Assembly (NCBI GenBank): GCA_964528575.1
Contig: CAZGTQ010000225.1
Span: forward strand, 1-42,927
Origin: CAZGTQ01 sp964528575
GTDB lineage: Bacteria > Planctomycetota > UBA1135 > GCA-002686595
Direction: 5' to 3'
Length of the DNA stretch: 42,927 nucleotides
The notes beneath the pieces were generated by a model, which searched no databases, had not been told where the DNA came from, and was given only the letters and a program-made list of their open reading frames with translations. The stretch's first letter is position 1; the number at the start of each line of letters is the position of its first letter. Below are positions 22,590 to 32,100 of this stretch, piece by piece. Position numbers and translations under genes: made by a program.

Positions 22590-23867
22590 ATGACGGGCTC
22601 CATGGTCGACTTCCGGCACGACGGTCCGCCTCCCGCCGCGGCGCGCGCGGAGGCGCTGCAGCGTCTCGCGGAGCACGCGTTCGCCGGTCCGTTCGACGAC
22701 GCGATCGAGCAGGGCGAGTTCGAGTTCTGGTCCGGCGCGCTGGAGCGGCTGAGCGCGAGCGACCGCGCACGCGTCGATGCGCTCGAGGCCGTGCAGCTCG
22801 CGCGCGCGAACTACCTGATGATCGACCGCGAGGTCGAGCAGGGCGCGGGCGCGATCGTCGATCGCTTTCTCGCGGAGGCGGATCGGGCGCTCGCTCCCGA
22901 GGCGCGGCGCTTCCTGCGCAGGCTCGCGCAAACGCGGCTCTCGGTGTGGGAGGTGCGCGAGCGCGGCGACGACGCGCTGCTGTTGCGCGACCTGTGGCGC
23001 GGCGGCGAGAAGCGCGTGGCGCTCGACGCGTCGCTCTACCGCTGGGACGTCGTCGTCGCGCGCGTCACGTCGTGGTCGGGCGAGCGGCACGAGCTCGAGG
23101 GCGACAGTTGGGTGTTTCCGCCCGACGCGGGACCGCCGCTGCTCGCGGCGCTGCGCAAGCGGCGCGCGGAAGCGAAGGAGCTCGACGACGAGGGCTTCTT
23201 GCGCCTGCTCGCGCCGCTCGTCAACCCGGTGTGGTTGACGCAGGTCGCGTTCCGCTCGCCGGCCGCCGTGCAGAACACCGACGGCGAGGAGCTCGTGCTC
23301 GTCGAGCTGCGTTACCCCGCGCGCGACGTCGGCCGCATCGCTGTGGCGCTCGACGGGCACGCCGAGATCCGCCGCGACGTCGAGCGCGATCCCGACCGCC
23401 GCTGGATCCACGTCTCCGCGCGGCCCGACGGGCGGCGCGTGTACGTCGCGCGCTTCGCGGTCGAGGACGACGAGCTGGTCGTGTCGGTCAACTCGCGCGA
23501 GCGCGAGTCGAAGGTGCGCGCGCTGCTCGCGCAGCTCGTCCCCGACCTCGGCGAGCCGCGCGTCGAGCGGGGCGACCCGCGCGAGGCGGCCGACGCCGCG
23601 CGCCGGGCCGCCGGCAGCCCGCGGACCCGCACCGACGCCGCGACGGTCCGCGCGTACCTCGACCGCCACTACCGCGCGTGGCTCGACACGCCGATCCCCG
23701 CGCTCGGCGGGCTGACGCCGCGCAACGCCGCGCAGAAGAAGAAGGCGCGCGTGACGCTCGTCGCGCTGCTCAAGAGCCTCGAGCGCGGCGAGGTCGAGCG
23801 CCGCCAGTGCGCGGGCGAGGTCTACGACGTCGCGTGGATCTGGCGCGAGCTCGGCCTGGAGGGGTAG
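22590..23867 (+). CDS. hypothetical protein, SEC-C-associated type with DUF2384-like C-terminus
   Basis: This 425-aa cytoplasmic protein has no signal peptide or membrane helix. The first half (AEHAFAGPFDDA.. through RFLRRLAQTRLSVWEVRE and the WDVVVARV segment) resembles the long N-terminal region of proteins often found with a SEC-C zinc motif. The C-terminal RAYLDRHYRAWLDTPIPALGGLTPRNA resembles the DUF2384-like motif seen at the ends of such proteins. A cysteine-rich SEC-C motif itself is not visible. ATG 22590 and ATG 22602 are both possible starts; the frame is open to 22512, but that part does not look coding. It runs four bases ahead of the GNAT gene, so the two are probably one operon. 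Function is unknown. Confidence 0.72.
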   Translation: MTGSMVDFRHDGPPPAAARAEALQRLAEHAFAGPFDDAIEQGEFEFWSGALERLSASDRARVDALEAVQLARANYLMIDREVEQGAGAIVDRFLAEADRALAPEARRFLRRLAQTRLSVWEVRERGDDALLLRDLWRGGEKRVALDASLYRWDVVVARVTSWSGERHELEGDSWVFPPDAGPPLLAALRKRRAEAKELDDEGFLRLLAPLVNPVWLTQVAFRSPAAVQNTDGEELVLVELRYPARDVGRIAVALDGHAEIRRDVERDPDRRWIHVSARPDGRRVYVARFAVEDDELVVSVNSRERESKVRALLAQLVPDLGEPRVERGDPREAADAARRAAGSPRTRTDAATVRAYLDRHYRAWLDTPIPALGGLTPRNAAQKKKARVTLVALLKSLERGEVERRQCAGEVYDVAWIWRELGLEG

Positions 23868-23871
23868 CGCG

Positions 23872-24357
23872 ATGGAGATCGAGCGCATGACGCACGACGC
23901 GTGGGAGCGCGTGCGGGCGATCCGCCTGCGTGCGCTCGCCGACGCGCCGGGCGCGTTCGCCGTCACGCTCGCCGAGGACGCGGCGCGGCCGGACGCGTCG
24001 TGGCGCGAGCGCCTGGAGGCGAGCGACGCCGCGACCTTCGTCGCGCGCGCGGACGGCGCGGACGTCGGTCTCGTCGTCGGCGCGTCGTTCCGCGGCCGCG
24101 AGCCCGCCGCCGGGCTCTTCGCGATGTGGGTCGCGCCCGAGGCGCGCGGCGCGGGCGTCGGCGCGCTGCTCGTGGACGCGGTCGTCGCGTGGGCGCGCGA
24201 GCGCGGCCACCCGCGGCTCCTGCTCGAGGTCGCCGACGAGAACGCCGCCGCGATCCGCCTGTACGAGCGCAAGGGCTTCGCGCCGACCGGCGTGCGCGGC
24301 ACGTTGCCGCCGCCGCGCGAGCACGTGACCGAGCACGAGCGCGCGCTCGAGCTCTGA
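23872..24357 (+). CDS. GNAT family N-acetyltransferase
   Basis: This 161-aa acetyl-CoA-dependent acetyltransferase shows the GNAT motif A, LFAMWVAPEARGAGVGALLV (about 80-100), with the V-x-P-x-x-R-G-x-G-V-G pyrophosphate loop. Motif B, LEVADENAAAIRLYERKGF, follows near 120. The N-terminal IERMTHDAWERVRAIRLRAL helix and the AFAVTLAED segment are typical of the RimI/PhnO-like branch. The substrate is unknown. The ATG lies four bases after the preceding stop. The clear family match supports both frame and start. Confidence 0.9.
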   Translation: MEIERMTHDAWERVRAIRLRALADAPGAFAVTLAEDAARPDASWRERLEASDAATFVARADGADVGLVVGASFRGREPAAGLFAMWVAPEARGAGVGALLVDAVVAWARERGHPRLLLEVADENAAAIRLYERKGFAPTGVRGTLPPPREHVTEHERALEL

Positions 24358-24452
24358 GGGGCGTCCGGAAAGACGGAACGTGCGCGTCGTTCCGCGTCGC
24401 TCTCCGTCTCCGAGAGCGCGTGGGGGACGGTCCCCTGCGCACCCCGAACACC

Positions 24453-24473
24453 GGAGGATCTACTCGGAGGATC
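24453..24473 (+). promoter_or_regulatory. duplicated Shine-Dalgarno before the ArsI-like gene
   Basis: GGAGGATC occurs twice, at 24453-24460 and 24466-24473. The second GGAGG ends six bases before ATG 24477 and is the working ribosome-binding site. The first could act as a standby site or reflect a small duplication. Confidence 0.6.
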
Positions 24474-24476
24474 CAG

Positions 24477-24929
24477 ATGACCGACGCGCGCCTTCAGACC
24501 CACGTTTCGATCGACACCGCCGACCTGGCGGCCTCGCTCTCCTTCTACGCCGCCCTGCTCGGTGCCGAGCCGGCGCTGCGGCGCCACGACTACGGGCGGT
24601 TCGACGTGGCCGACCCGCCGCTCGTGCTGGGGCTCAACGCGGTGGATCGGCCCGTCCCGCCCGCGACCGGCCCGCTGGAGCACCTCGGGATCCGCTTCGC
24701 GGACGCCGAGGAGCTGGACGCGGCTCGCCGGCGGCTCGCGGGGCTCGGCGTCGCCGCGGACGAGGAAGCGGACACCGAGTGCTGCTACGCTCGCCTGACC
24801 CGGCTGTGGGCCGCGGACCCCTCGGGCGTTCGCTGGGAGCTCTTCGTGGCCCATGAGGAGGTCGTGGACGCGCCGAGCCGGGCGGGCAGCGCGTCCACGT
24901 GCTGCGCCCCGAGCTGTTGCGACCGGTGA
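24477..24929 (+). CDS. ArsI/CadI family metalloenzyme (glyoxalase/VOC fold)
   Basis: This 150-aa vicinal-oxygen-chelate protein resembles ArsI, the Fe(II) dioxygenase that breaks the carbon-arsenic bond of methylarsenite, and the related CadI. The opening THVSIDTADLAASLSFYAALLG supplies the first metal His and the VOC helix. HLGIRF gives the second His. The vicinal cysteine pair in ECCYARLTRLW is the arsenical-binding site of ArsI. WELFVAHEE gives the metal Glu. The C-terminus carries CCAPSCC, as in many ArsI proteins. The ATG follows a strong GGAGG. Its TGA overlaps the GTG of the sigma-factor gene. No other ars gene lies in the window, so arsenic detoxification is inferred from family alone. 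Confidence 0.83.
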   Translation: MTDARLQTHVSIDTADLAASLSFYAALLGAEPALRRHDYGRFDVADPPLVLGLNAVDRPVPPATGPLEHLGIRFADAEELDAARRRLAGLGVAADEEADTECCYARLTRLWAADPSGVRWELFVAHEEVVDAPSRAGSASTCCAPSCCDR

Positions 24930-25504
24930 ACACGCCCCTCGACCGCGAAACCGTGCAGGCGCTGTGGGAGACTTCTTCCCGGCGCCTGCACGCGTGGTTC
25001 GTCGCGCGCACGGCGAGCGCGCACGATGCCGACGACCTCGTGCAGGAGACGTTCACGCGCGCGCTGGCGAAGCTCTCGTCGGTGCGCAGCCGCGAGCGGG
25101 TCGGCGCGTGGCTCGCCGCCGTCGCCGCGAACGTGCTCGCCGACCACCGTCGCTCCCGGCGACCCGCGCCGCTGGTCGACGACGACGAGCTCGCCGCCGC
25201 GCTCGAGGACGAGGATCTCAGCGCCGCCGTCGCCGGCTGGATCGAGCCGTTCCTCGTCCGCCTCGACGCCGCGGACGCGGCGCTCCTGCGCGCGGTCGAT
25301 CTCGAGGGCCGCGCGCAGATCGACGTCGCGCGCGAGCTCGGTCTCTCGCCGAGCGGCGCGCGCTCGCGGGTCCAGCGCGCGCGCGAGCGCTTGAAGCAGG
25401 AGCTCGAGTCGTGCTGCCGCTTCGCGTTCGACGCGCGCGGGAACCTGACGGACACGGTTCGGCGCCCGGGGTCGACGTGCGCGTGCGACGACGAGGCGCC
25501 CTGA
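24926..25504 (+). CDS. SigZ-like ECF RNA polymerase sigma factor
   Basis: This 192-aa sigma factor has region 2 (ARTASAHDADDLVQETFTRAL, DxxQETF type, about 28-48) and region 4 (LDAADAALLRAVDLEGRAQ with the helix-turn-helix VARELGLSPSGARSRVQRAR, about 115-155). The tail ESCCRFAFDARGNLTD ending in TCACDD has the CC..F.FD.RG and CxC pattern of SigZ-type factors, and these cysteines could sense metals or oxidants. GTG 24926 overlaps the ArsI-like stop as GTGA and is the preferred start. A GTG at 24899 would add nine residues. No anti-sigma gene follows, so activity may be set by the cysteine tail. Confidence 0.85.
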   Translation: MNTPLDRETVQALWETSSRRLHAWFVARTASAHDADDLVQETFTRALAKLSSVRSRERVGAWLAAVAANVLADHRRSRRPAPLVDDDELAAALEDEDLSAAVAGWIEPFLVRLDAADAALLRAVDLEGRAQIDVARELGLSPSGARSRVQRARERLKQELESCCRFAFDARGNLTDTVRRPGSTCACDDEAP

Positions 25505-25592
25505 CGGCGCACGCTTCGACGGCGAGCGCGCGCGCGCGACCGGCGCAGCGCTCACGCGCAAGCCGAAGCTTCATTTCGTCTTGATCGAGCGC

Positions 25593-25617
25593 TGATGATG
25601 CGGACTCAGCATCTTCA
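25593..25617. promoter_or_regulatory. stem-loop between the sigma-factor and beta-helix genes
   Basis: TGATGATGC (25593-25601) pairs with GCATCTTCA (25609-25617) with a single T/T mismatch, closing a seven-base loop GGACTCA. It lies in a locally less GC-rich strip 89 bp after the sigma-factor stop. No U-tract follows, so it may be a weak terminator or part of the leader of the downstream operon. Confidence 0.4.
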
Positions 25618-25691
25618 CGCGCAGTTCAAGGGCGATGAACAACCAGCTCCTACCATCCGCGCCAACGTCACGTGCATCGACCGGAGGGGAA

Positions 25692-25743
25692 GGACTCTTC
25701 CGGGCGCGTGACGGGACTCCCCTTCTCAGGAGAAGAGCCGAAG
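25692..25743 (+). promoter_or_regulatory. leader with two alternative pairings at the Shine-Dalgarno
   Basis: The AGGAG ribosome-binding site (25728-25732) of the beta-helix gene can be trapped in a tight hairpin, CTTCT(CAGG)AGAAG (25722-25735). Its 3' side can instead pair with an upstream GGACTCTTC (25692-25700, one bulged A) through GAAGAGCC (25732-25739). The two structures share bases 25732-25735 and exclude each other, which would suit translational switching. This is inferred from complementarity only. Confidence 0.4.
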
Positions 25744-27695
25744 TGATTGGCTTCACCAAGGGCTGGACCACTCTTTCGACTGCGCTCGCCGCTTGCGGCC
25801 TCGCCGTCGGAGCGCATGCGCAGGTCATCGTCAACGCCGACATCGCCGCGTCGACGACCTGGACCGCGAACAACACCTACTCCCTCCAGGACGTGATCAA
25901 CGTCCTCCCCGGCGCCACGCTGACGATCGAGGCCGGCACCGTCATCGCGAGCGAGGGGCCGGGCGGCACCCTCGGCGGCGCCCTCGTCATCACACGCGGC
26001 GCTCAGCTCAACGCTCAGGGCACCGAGTTGGCGCCCATCATCTTCACGTCACAGGCCGACGTCGCCACGTGGGACGTCGACCCGGGCCATCCCACCGGCG
26101 GCGATCCGACCACCGGCGTCTGGCGCGAGAGCGCCAACGAATGGGGCAACGTGACGATGATGGGCAGAGCGTTCATCTCGGAGGACGAGATCGCAACGAA
26201 CAGCGCGACGCCCAGCGCGTCGAACTATGCCCCGATGGAGGGTCTCGTCGCGGCGAGCGCCAACGATCCCAACGTCCGCTACGGCGGCGGCGACGACGAC
26301 GACGACAGCGGCACCTTGTCGTACGTCTCGATCCGCTACGGCGGCGACGTCGTCGCCCTCGACGTCGAGCTCAATGGCCTGTCGCTCGGCGGTATCGGCC
26401 GCGGCACCGACATCCACCACGTCGAAATCATGAACAACGTGGATGACGGCATCGAGATCTGGGGCGGCACGGTCAACCTGAAGAACGTCGTCATCACGAA
26501 CATCGGCGACGACAGCTTCGACGTCGACCAGGGCTGGCGCGGCAAGGCGCAGTTCGGGCTCATCACGCAGGGCTACAGCCTGAACGCGAGCCAGGGCTCG
26601 GGCGTGGGCGACAACTGCTTCGAGACCGACGGCGCGGAGCAGTCGGACTACCAGCCGGTCACGACGGCGGCCTTCTACAACTTCACCGTCATCGGCCAGC
26701 CGCTCGACGGCGACCACGCGACCGCGTGGCGCGACAACGCCCGCGTCCAGTACCGCAACTGCGTGTTCCAGGACATCGGCGACGACCTCGTCGGGTTCGA
26801 CAACGTCGACGGCGACGGCGGCCTCGGCTACGGCCACAACGGCACACTGACGTGGGCCCAGACCTGGACCACGCCCGCCGGCACGCACTCCTTGGTCAAC
26901 CCGTTCCCGGGTGACCCGAACACCCACTACACCGCTCAGCAGCTCGACGGCAACCTCGCCGAGATCCGCGACAGCGTGTTCTTCCGTGTCGCCGACAAGG
27001 CGACCGCGACGGCGGTGGGCGTCTTCAACCCGGCGAACAACAACGTCGACGTAGTGAGCTTCCTGGACGTCGACGGACCGCTCCGCTTGGTCGTCCGCGA
27101 GAACCCGCCGGTCAGCAAGGGCGGCAAGCTCATGGCGCGCGTCATCTCCCTCGATCCGCGCGCGCAGAACGACGCGGTGACGAGCGTCGGCCAGGCTCCG
27201 AACGACGGCTTCTACACGCCGGCCAAGTACCGCGGCGCGTTCAAGACGTTCGGCAACTGGGCCGCCTGCTGGACCGCCCTCGATGCCTTCGGTTTCCTCG
27301 CGCCGGTCGCGTCGGCCGAGGTCTCGCGGGTCGGTGTTCCGGCGAACCCCGACGCGCTGAAGCCGGCGAGCACGCAGCCCCCGGTCGTCGGCAAAGTGTG
27401 GGATCCGCGGATCGACCACACGACTTTCACCCCGACGGCGATCCTCGACGTCCTCTTCCTGAGCGTTGCGCCGCTGAACCTCCCGGCGGGCGCGCCCGGG
27501 ACGATCCTGATCGACATCTTCAGCTTCGCGCCGTTCCAGTTCACCGCCGCGGCGGGAGCGAACTTCGCGGTCGCGTTCCCGAAGGACAGCCGCTTCATCG
27601 GGGTCCCCTTCTACACGCAAGGCTTGTCGATCGACGCCTCGTTCGACTTCTTCCTCACCAACGCCCTCGACATCACCGTCGGCTACGACGGCTGA
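25743..27695 (+). CDS. secreted beta-helix protein of the TonB locus (650 aa)
   Basis: This exported protein starts at GTG 25743 behind AGGAG. The leader ends GLAVGAHAQ, giving a mature N-terminus near VIVNADIA. Residues about 45-330 show right-handed beta-helix features: VLPGATLTIEAGTVI, GGALVITRGAQLNAQGT, LSYVSIRYGG, IHHVEIMNN and VNLKNVVITN. A six-Asp cluster (GGGDDDDDSG near 182) and DNVDGDGG could bind calcium. A separate C-terminal region (about 585-650: SVAPLNLPAGAPG, FPKDSRFIGVPFYTQ, LTNALDITVG) looks like a small beta-sandwich found at the ends of secreted proteins in this kind of genome. Its place just before a TonB-dependent receptor suggests a surface or periplasmic partner that captures the receptor's substrate. 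No catalytic motif was recognised. Confidence 0.82.
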   Translation: MIGFTKGWTTLSTALAACGLAVGAHAQVIVNADIAASTTWTANNTYSLQDVINVLPGATLTIEAGTVIASEGPGGTLGGALVITRGAQLNAQGTELAPIIFTSQADVATWDVDPGHPTGGDPTTGVWRESANEWGNVTMMGRAFISEDEIATNSATPSASNYAPMEGLVAASANDPNVRYGGGDDDDDSGTLSYVSIRYGGDVVALDVELNGLSLGGIGRGTDIHHVEIMNNVDDGIEIWGGTVNLKNVVITNIGDDSFDVDQGWRGKAQFGLITQGYSLNASQGSGVGDNCFETDGAEQSDYQPVTTAAFYNFTVIGQPLDGDHATAWRDNARVQYRNCVFQDIGDDLVGFDNVDGDGGLGYGHNGTLTWAQTWTTPAGTHSLVNPFPGDPNTHYTAQQLDGNLAEIRDSVFFRVADKATATAVGVFNPANNNVDVVSFLDVDGPLRLVVRENPPVSKGGKLMARVISLDPRAQNDAVTSVGQAPNDGFYTPAKYRGAFKTFGNWAACWTALDAFGFLAPVASAEVSRVGVPANPDALKPASTQPPVVGKVWDPRIDHTTFTPTAILDVLFLSVAPLNLPAGAPGTILIDIFSFAPFQFTAAAGANFAVAFPKDSRFIGVPFYTQGLSIDASFDFFLTNALDITVGYDG

Positions 27696-27717
27696 TCGAG
27701 CCGGCTCTCGGATTCGC

Positions 27718-27748
27718 GGCCCGCGGCGCCGATCGGGCGCCGCGGGCC
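27718..27748 (+). terminator. strong GC hairpin after the beta-helix gene
   Basis: GGCCCGCGGCGCC (27718-27730) and its exact complement GGCGCCGCGGGCC (27736-27748) form a perfect 13-bp stem around the loop GATCG, 23 bases after the stop codon. It lacks a U-tract, so it may terminate partially or protect the upstream message. This could make the beta-helix transcript more abundant than the downstream genes. Confidence 0.6.
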
Positions 27749-27786
27749 CCGCCCCCTCCACAGGCACGGCGCCCCACACGCCACTC

Positions 27787-29049
27787 ATGAAGACCACAAC
27801 CACACTCCTGTTGCTCCTCTCGGCTGCCGTCGCTCCCGTCCCGGCGAGCGCGCAGGACGACGCGCGCGCGACGGATGCCGCAGCGCCCGCCGCGGAAGAG
27901 CCCGCGCCGCGCGTCGCCGCGGACGCGCCCATCGATGACTACCGCATCGAGCTGCTCCAGCTCGCCTACGACGTCGCGTCGGCGCTGCCGCTCGAGGTGC
28001 ACGCGAAGAACAGGGCGCGCGCGCAGGAGCGGGTCGTCGAGGCCTGCCTCGAGCTCGACCAGCCGGTCCGCGCGTTGCGCTACGCCGAAGGGATCGAGAA
28101 CTGGCGCCGCGGCGCAGGCTACGCGGACTATGCGTACTGGTGCGCGAAGAACGACTGCAAGGCCGACGCCGAGCGCTCGCTGCAGCGCGCCGCGGACTCG
28201 CTCGAGGAGTTCGACGCGCCCGACCAGCAGGCGTGGCGGCTCGACCGCATTCGCTCGAAGATCGCCCGGGCGTACGCCGTGCTGGGCGACGCGCACCGCA
28301 TGGCCCAGTTCGGCGCGAACGTGCAAGGCTCGGAGATGGGCCGCATCAGCGTCGAGCGGGCACGACAGATCCCCGCCGAGAGCATCGACGCGACGATCGA
28401 GGAGCTGAAGAGCGCGCTGGCGAAGGGCGACTTCGACATGGCGCGCGCCAGCCTCGAGATGTTCGCCGTGTTCTACGCGCGCTGCTACGGTGACGAGGAA
28501 CGGCGCGAGGCGATCGAGGCCGCCATGAAGTCCTCGTGGACGAAGATGCCCGTCGCGCTGCAGGTCGAGACGCTCGTCGCGATGACCGACGCGGCGCTCG
28601 AGCACGGCGACGCGAAGACCGCCGCGCGGCTCCTCGACGACGGACGCGAGATCGTGCGTAGGGGTCACTGGATTCCCGAGGATCGGGTGCGCGTCGTCGC
28701 CGTCCTCGCCGCGTGCCGCTACCGCACGGGCGACGTCGAGCGCGCGCGCAGCGAGGTGAACGAGGCGCTCATCACGTTCGACGGCCACCGCGAGGAGATC
28801 GTCGACATCTACCGCGCCGAGGCGCTCGTGCCGATCGCCGAGGCGCAGCGCGCGATGGGCGATCTCGACGCCGCGCGGCGGACCTACGCGCGCGCGCTGG
28901 ACGAAGCCGTCGTGAACCCGAACTCGCGGCCGCGCGTCGACGACCTCGTCGAGGCGTGCGTCTCGATGGCGGTCCACGCAGTCGAGCCCGACGACGCGGT
29001 CCGGGAGCGCCTGCGCGAGGTCCGCGCCGCTCTCGGCGATCCGTGGTAG
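27787..29049 (+). CDS. exported alpha-helical repeat (TPR-like) protein
   Basis: This 420-aa protein has a signal peptide (KTTTTLLLLLSAAVAPVPASA, then QDDA), an Ala/Pro-rich spacer, and from about residue 50 to the end paired amphipathic helices of TPR-like character (e.g. ERVVEACLELDQPVRALRYAEG, VLAACRYRTGDVERARSEVN, AEAQRAMGDLDAARRTYARAL). It would be a periplasmic scaffold or binding protein. It lies between the secreted beta-helix protein (91 bp gap containing a hairpin) and the receptor (57 bp gap), all in one direction. I do not recognise a named family. The ATG at 27787 begins a textbook signal sequence. Confidence 0.78.
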   Translation: MKTTTTLLLLLSAAVAPVPASAQDDARATDAAAPAAEEPAPRVAADAPIDDYRIELLQLAYDVASALPLEVHAKNRARAQERVVEACLELDQPVRALRYAEGIENWRRGAGYADYAYWCAKNDCKADAERSLQRAADSLEEFDAPDQQAWRLDRIRSKIARAYAVLGDAHRMAQFGANVQGSEMGRISVERARQIPAESIDATIEELKSALAKGDFDMARASLEMFAVFYARCYGDEERREAIEAAMKSSWTKMPVALQVETLVAMTDAALEHGDAKTAARLLDDGREIVRRGHWIPEDRVRVVAVLAACRYRTGDVERARSEVNEALITFDGHREEIVDIYRAEALVPIAEAQRAMGDLDAARRTYARALDEAVVNPNSRPRVDDLVEACVSMAVHAVEPDDAVRERLREVRAALGDPW

Positions 29050-29106
29050 TCCGCGACGCCCCGCGCGTGCCCCGGCTCCCCGACAACCGGGATCCTGAAC
29101 GGACGG

Positions 29107-32100
29107 ATGTTGAAGTCCAGCTTGGCCCGCGTCCGCGGGTGGGCGGCTCCTCGCTCGGTCTTGATCGGCGCCATGCTCTCCTTCGCCTCGATTAGCCAAG
29201 CGCAAGAGCCCGCCGGCTCGATCCGCGGCGTCGTCTACGACAAGGACTTCGAGACGCCGCTCGGAGCTGCGCGCGCGTACCTCGTCGAGCGCGACCTCGG
29301 GGTCGAGACCGATGCGCGCGGTTCGTACGTGTTCGCCGAGGTGCCCGCGGGCGTCTACACGCTCGTCTTCTCGAAGCCCGGCTATGTGCGCCAGATCCGC
29401 GGCGACGTCGTCGTGCCGGCGGGGCAGCTCACCGAGGTCGACGCGTGGCTCGCGGGCGAGCTCGTCGACATGGACGAGTTCGTCGTGCAGGACGCGCTCC
29501 AGCTCGGCGCCGGCTCAGAAGCCGCGCTCCTGCAACTGCGCTTCGACAGCCCCGGGCTGCTCGACTCGATCGGATCGGACTTGATGAGCCGCGCGGGAGC
29601 GAGCGACGCGGCGAGCGCGCTCACGCTCGTGTCGGGCGCGACGGTGCAGGAGGGCAAGTTCGCGGTGATCCGCGGGCTGCCCGACCGCTACGTCAGCTCG
29701 CAACTGAACGGCGTGCGCCTGCCGTCGGCCGACGAGGACACGCGCGCGGTCGAGCTCGACCAGTTTCCGGCGGCGGTGATCGAGAGCGTGCGCGTGTCGA
29801 AGACGTTCACGCCCGACCAGCAAGGCGACGCGTCGGGCGGCGCCGTCGACGTGCGTCTCAAGGGCATCCCGGATGACACGGTCGTCCAGTTCTCGACGCA
29901 GATCGGCTACAACAGCCAGGTCCGCTTCCGCAACGACTTCCTCACGTACGAGGGCGGAGGCGTCAGCACGTTCGGCAAGGACGACGGCGGCCGCGCCCCG
30001 CAGATCGACAAGCTCGGCGAGAGCTGGGATGGCGCAGTCGGCGTGTCCGAGGACGACGCGCCGATCGACCACAAGTGGAATCTCGCGCTCGGCGGCCGGG
30101 AGCAGCTCGACGACGACCTCTTCGTCGGCGGGCTGTTGAGTCTCTTCTACGAGCGCGACAGCTCGTACTACGACAACGGGATCGACGACTCGTACTGGGT
30201 GACGTCGCCCGGCGCGCAGCCGGTGCCGGAGGCGAAGCAGGGCGCGCCGACGCCCGAGGGCGGCGGCGACTTCAAGACGGCCCTGTTCGATGTGACCAAG
30301 GCGTCGGAGTCGGTCCAGTGGGGTGGGCTCTTGACCCTGGGCGTAGAGTCGGAGAACCACCAGCTCGGCCTCACGTACCTCTACACGCGCACTGCCGAGG
30401 ACGCGACCACGCTCGCCGAGGACACGCGGGGTAAGGAGTACTACTTCCCCGGCTACGACGTGAACGATCCGACGGGGCCCGGGAACAAGCCGAGCGATGT
30501 CGACGCGGCGCCGTACATCCGCACGGAGACCCTCGACTACACCGAGCGCACGACGAGCTCCCTGCAGTTCAGCGGCCGCCACCGGCTGCCGGCCCGCGAG
30601 TTCGACGTCGGGCGCCTGCGCTTCGAGCAGCCGGTCGTCGACTGGACCGTCGCCGACAGCCGCGCGACGCTCGAGCAGCCCGACAAGCGTCAGTTCGGTA
30701 CGCGCTGGATCGCCAACTCGCTCAACCCGGGCTTCCCGCCGATCTTCCCGCCGATCCTCAACCCGGCGCAGCACCTCGACTTCAAGCCGGCGGCCCTCTC
30801 CAACCTCGGCAACCTGCAGCGCATCTTCAAGTCGATCGAGGAGGAGAGCAACCAGTACGCGATCAACCTGACGCTCCCGTTCGAGCAGTGGAGCGAGAGC
30901 GAAGGCTACTTCAAGCTCGGGCTCTTCGACGACCGGGTCCAGCGCCAGTTCGACCAGGACACGTACAGCAACTTCGGCGATGCCGGCTCGTACGTCGCCG
31001 ACTTCGACGAGCTGTGGAGCGAAGTGTTCCCCGACGAGGACCACCCGATCGGGGAATCGCTGAGGGACGTCGACTATCGCGGCGAGCAGGAGATCAACGC
31101 CTGGTACGCGATGGTCGACATGCCGATCACGCCGCACGTCAACGTGGTCGGCGGCGCGCGCTTCGAGAAGACGAGCATCAGCATCGTCAACGACCCGGAG
31201 TCCCTCGCGAACTACTTCCCCGAGGGCGCCGACGGGCCGGTCGAGCTCACGCCCGGCGTCGCCGACGTCGATTTCCGGCAGGACGACGTGCTGCCGTCGA
31301 TCGGGCTCGTCGTGCGGCCGACCGAGAAGGTCACGGTGCGGACCTCCTACTCGGAGACCGTCGCGCGCCAGACGTTCAAGGAGCTGACGCCGATCCTCCA
31401 GCAGGAGTTCGCCGGCGGCCCGATCTTCATCGGCAACCCCGACCTGCGCATGAGCGCGCTGAAGAACTACGACCTGCGCGTCGACTTCGTCCCCTACGAG
31501 GGGAGCCTCGTCTCGGCCTCGTGGTTCAAGAAAGACATCGAGGACGCGATCGAGAACGTGCAGCGCAAGGTGACGTTCTCGTTCACGCAGCCCTTCAACT
31601 ACCCCGAGGGCGAGCTGAAGGGCTTCGAGCTCGAGCTGCGCCAGCACCTCGGTCACTTCCGGCCCGCGCTCGAGGGGCTGACCATGGGCGCGAACGCGAC
31701 GTTCATCGACTCCGAGGTCACGCTGCCCGAGGACGAGGCCGAGAACTTCGCCGGCGAGAACATCGAGGCTCCGATGCCGACGCGCGATGCGACGAACGCT
31801 CCGGAGTACCTCTACAACCTCTATCTCACGTACGACCTCGAAGACGCGGGCGCGCAATTCGGCCTGTTCTACACGGTCCGCGGCGATACGCTCGTCGCCG
31901 GCGCGGGCGTCACGAAGATCGAGCTGATCCCGAACGTCTACGAGAAGGCGTACGGCACGCTCAATGCGAGCTTCACGAAGCGGCTGGGCGAGCACTTCAC
32001 GCTCAAGTTGCAGGCGAAGAACCTCCTGAACCCCGAGATCGAGGAGGTCTACCGCTCCGACTATTTCGACGGCGACGTCACCCGCTCGTCCTACACGCGC

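Noticed and set aside
24425..24450. GGGGAC..GTCCCC palindrome upstream of the ArsI-like gene as an ArsR operator
   Set aside because: It does not match known ArsR operator sequences, and no arsR gene is present in the window.
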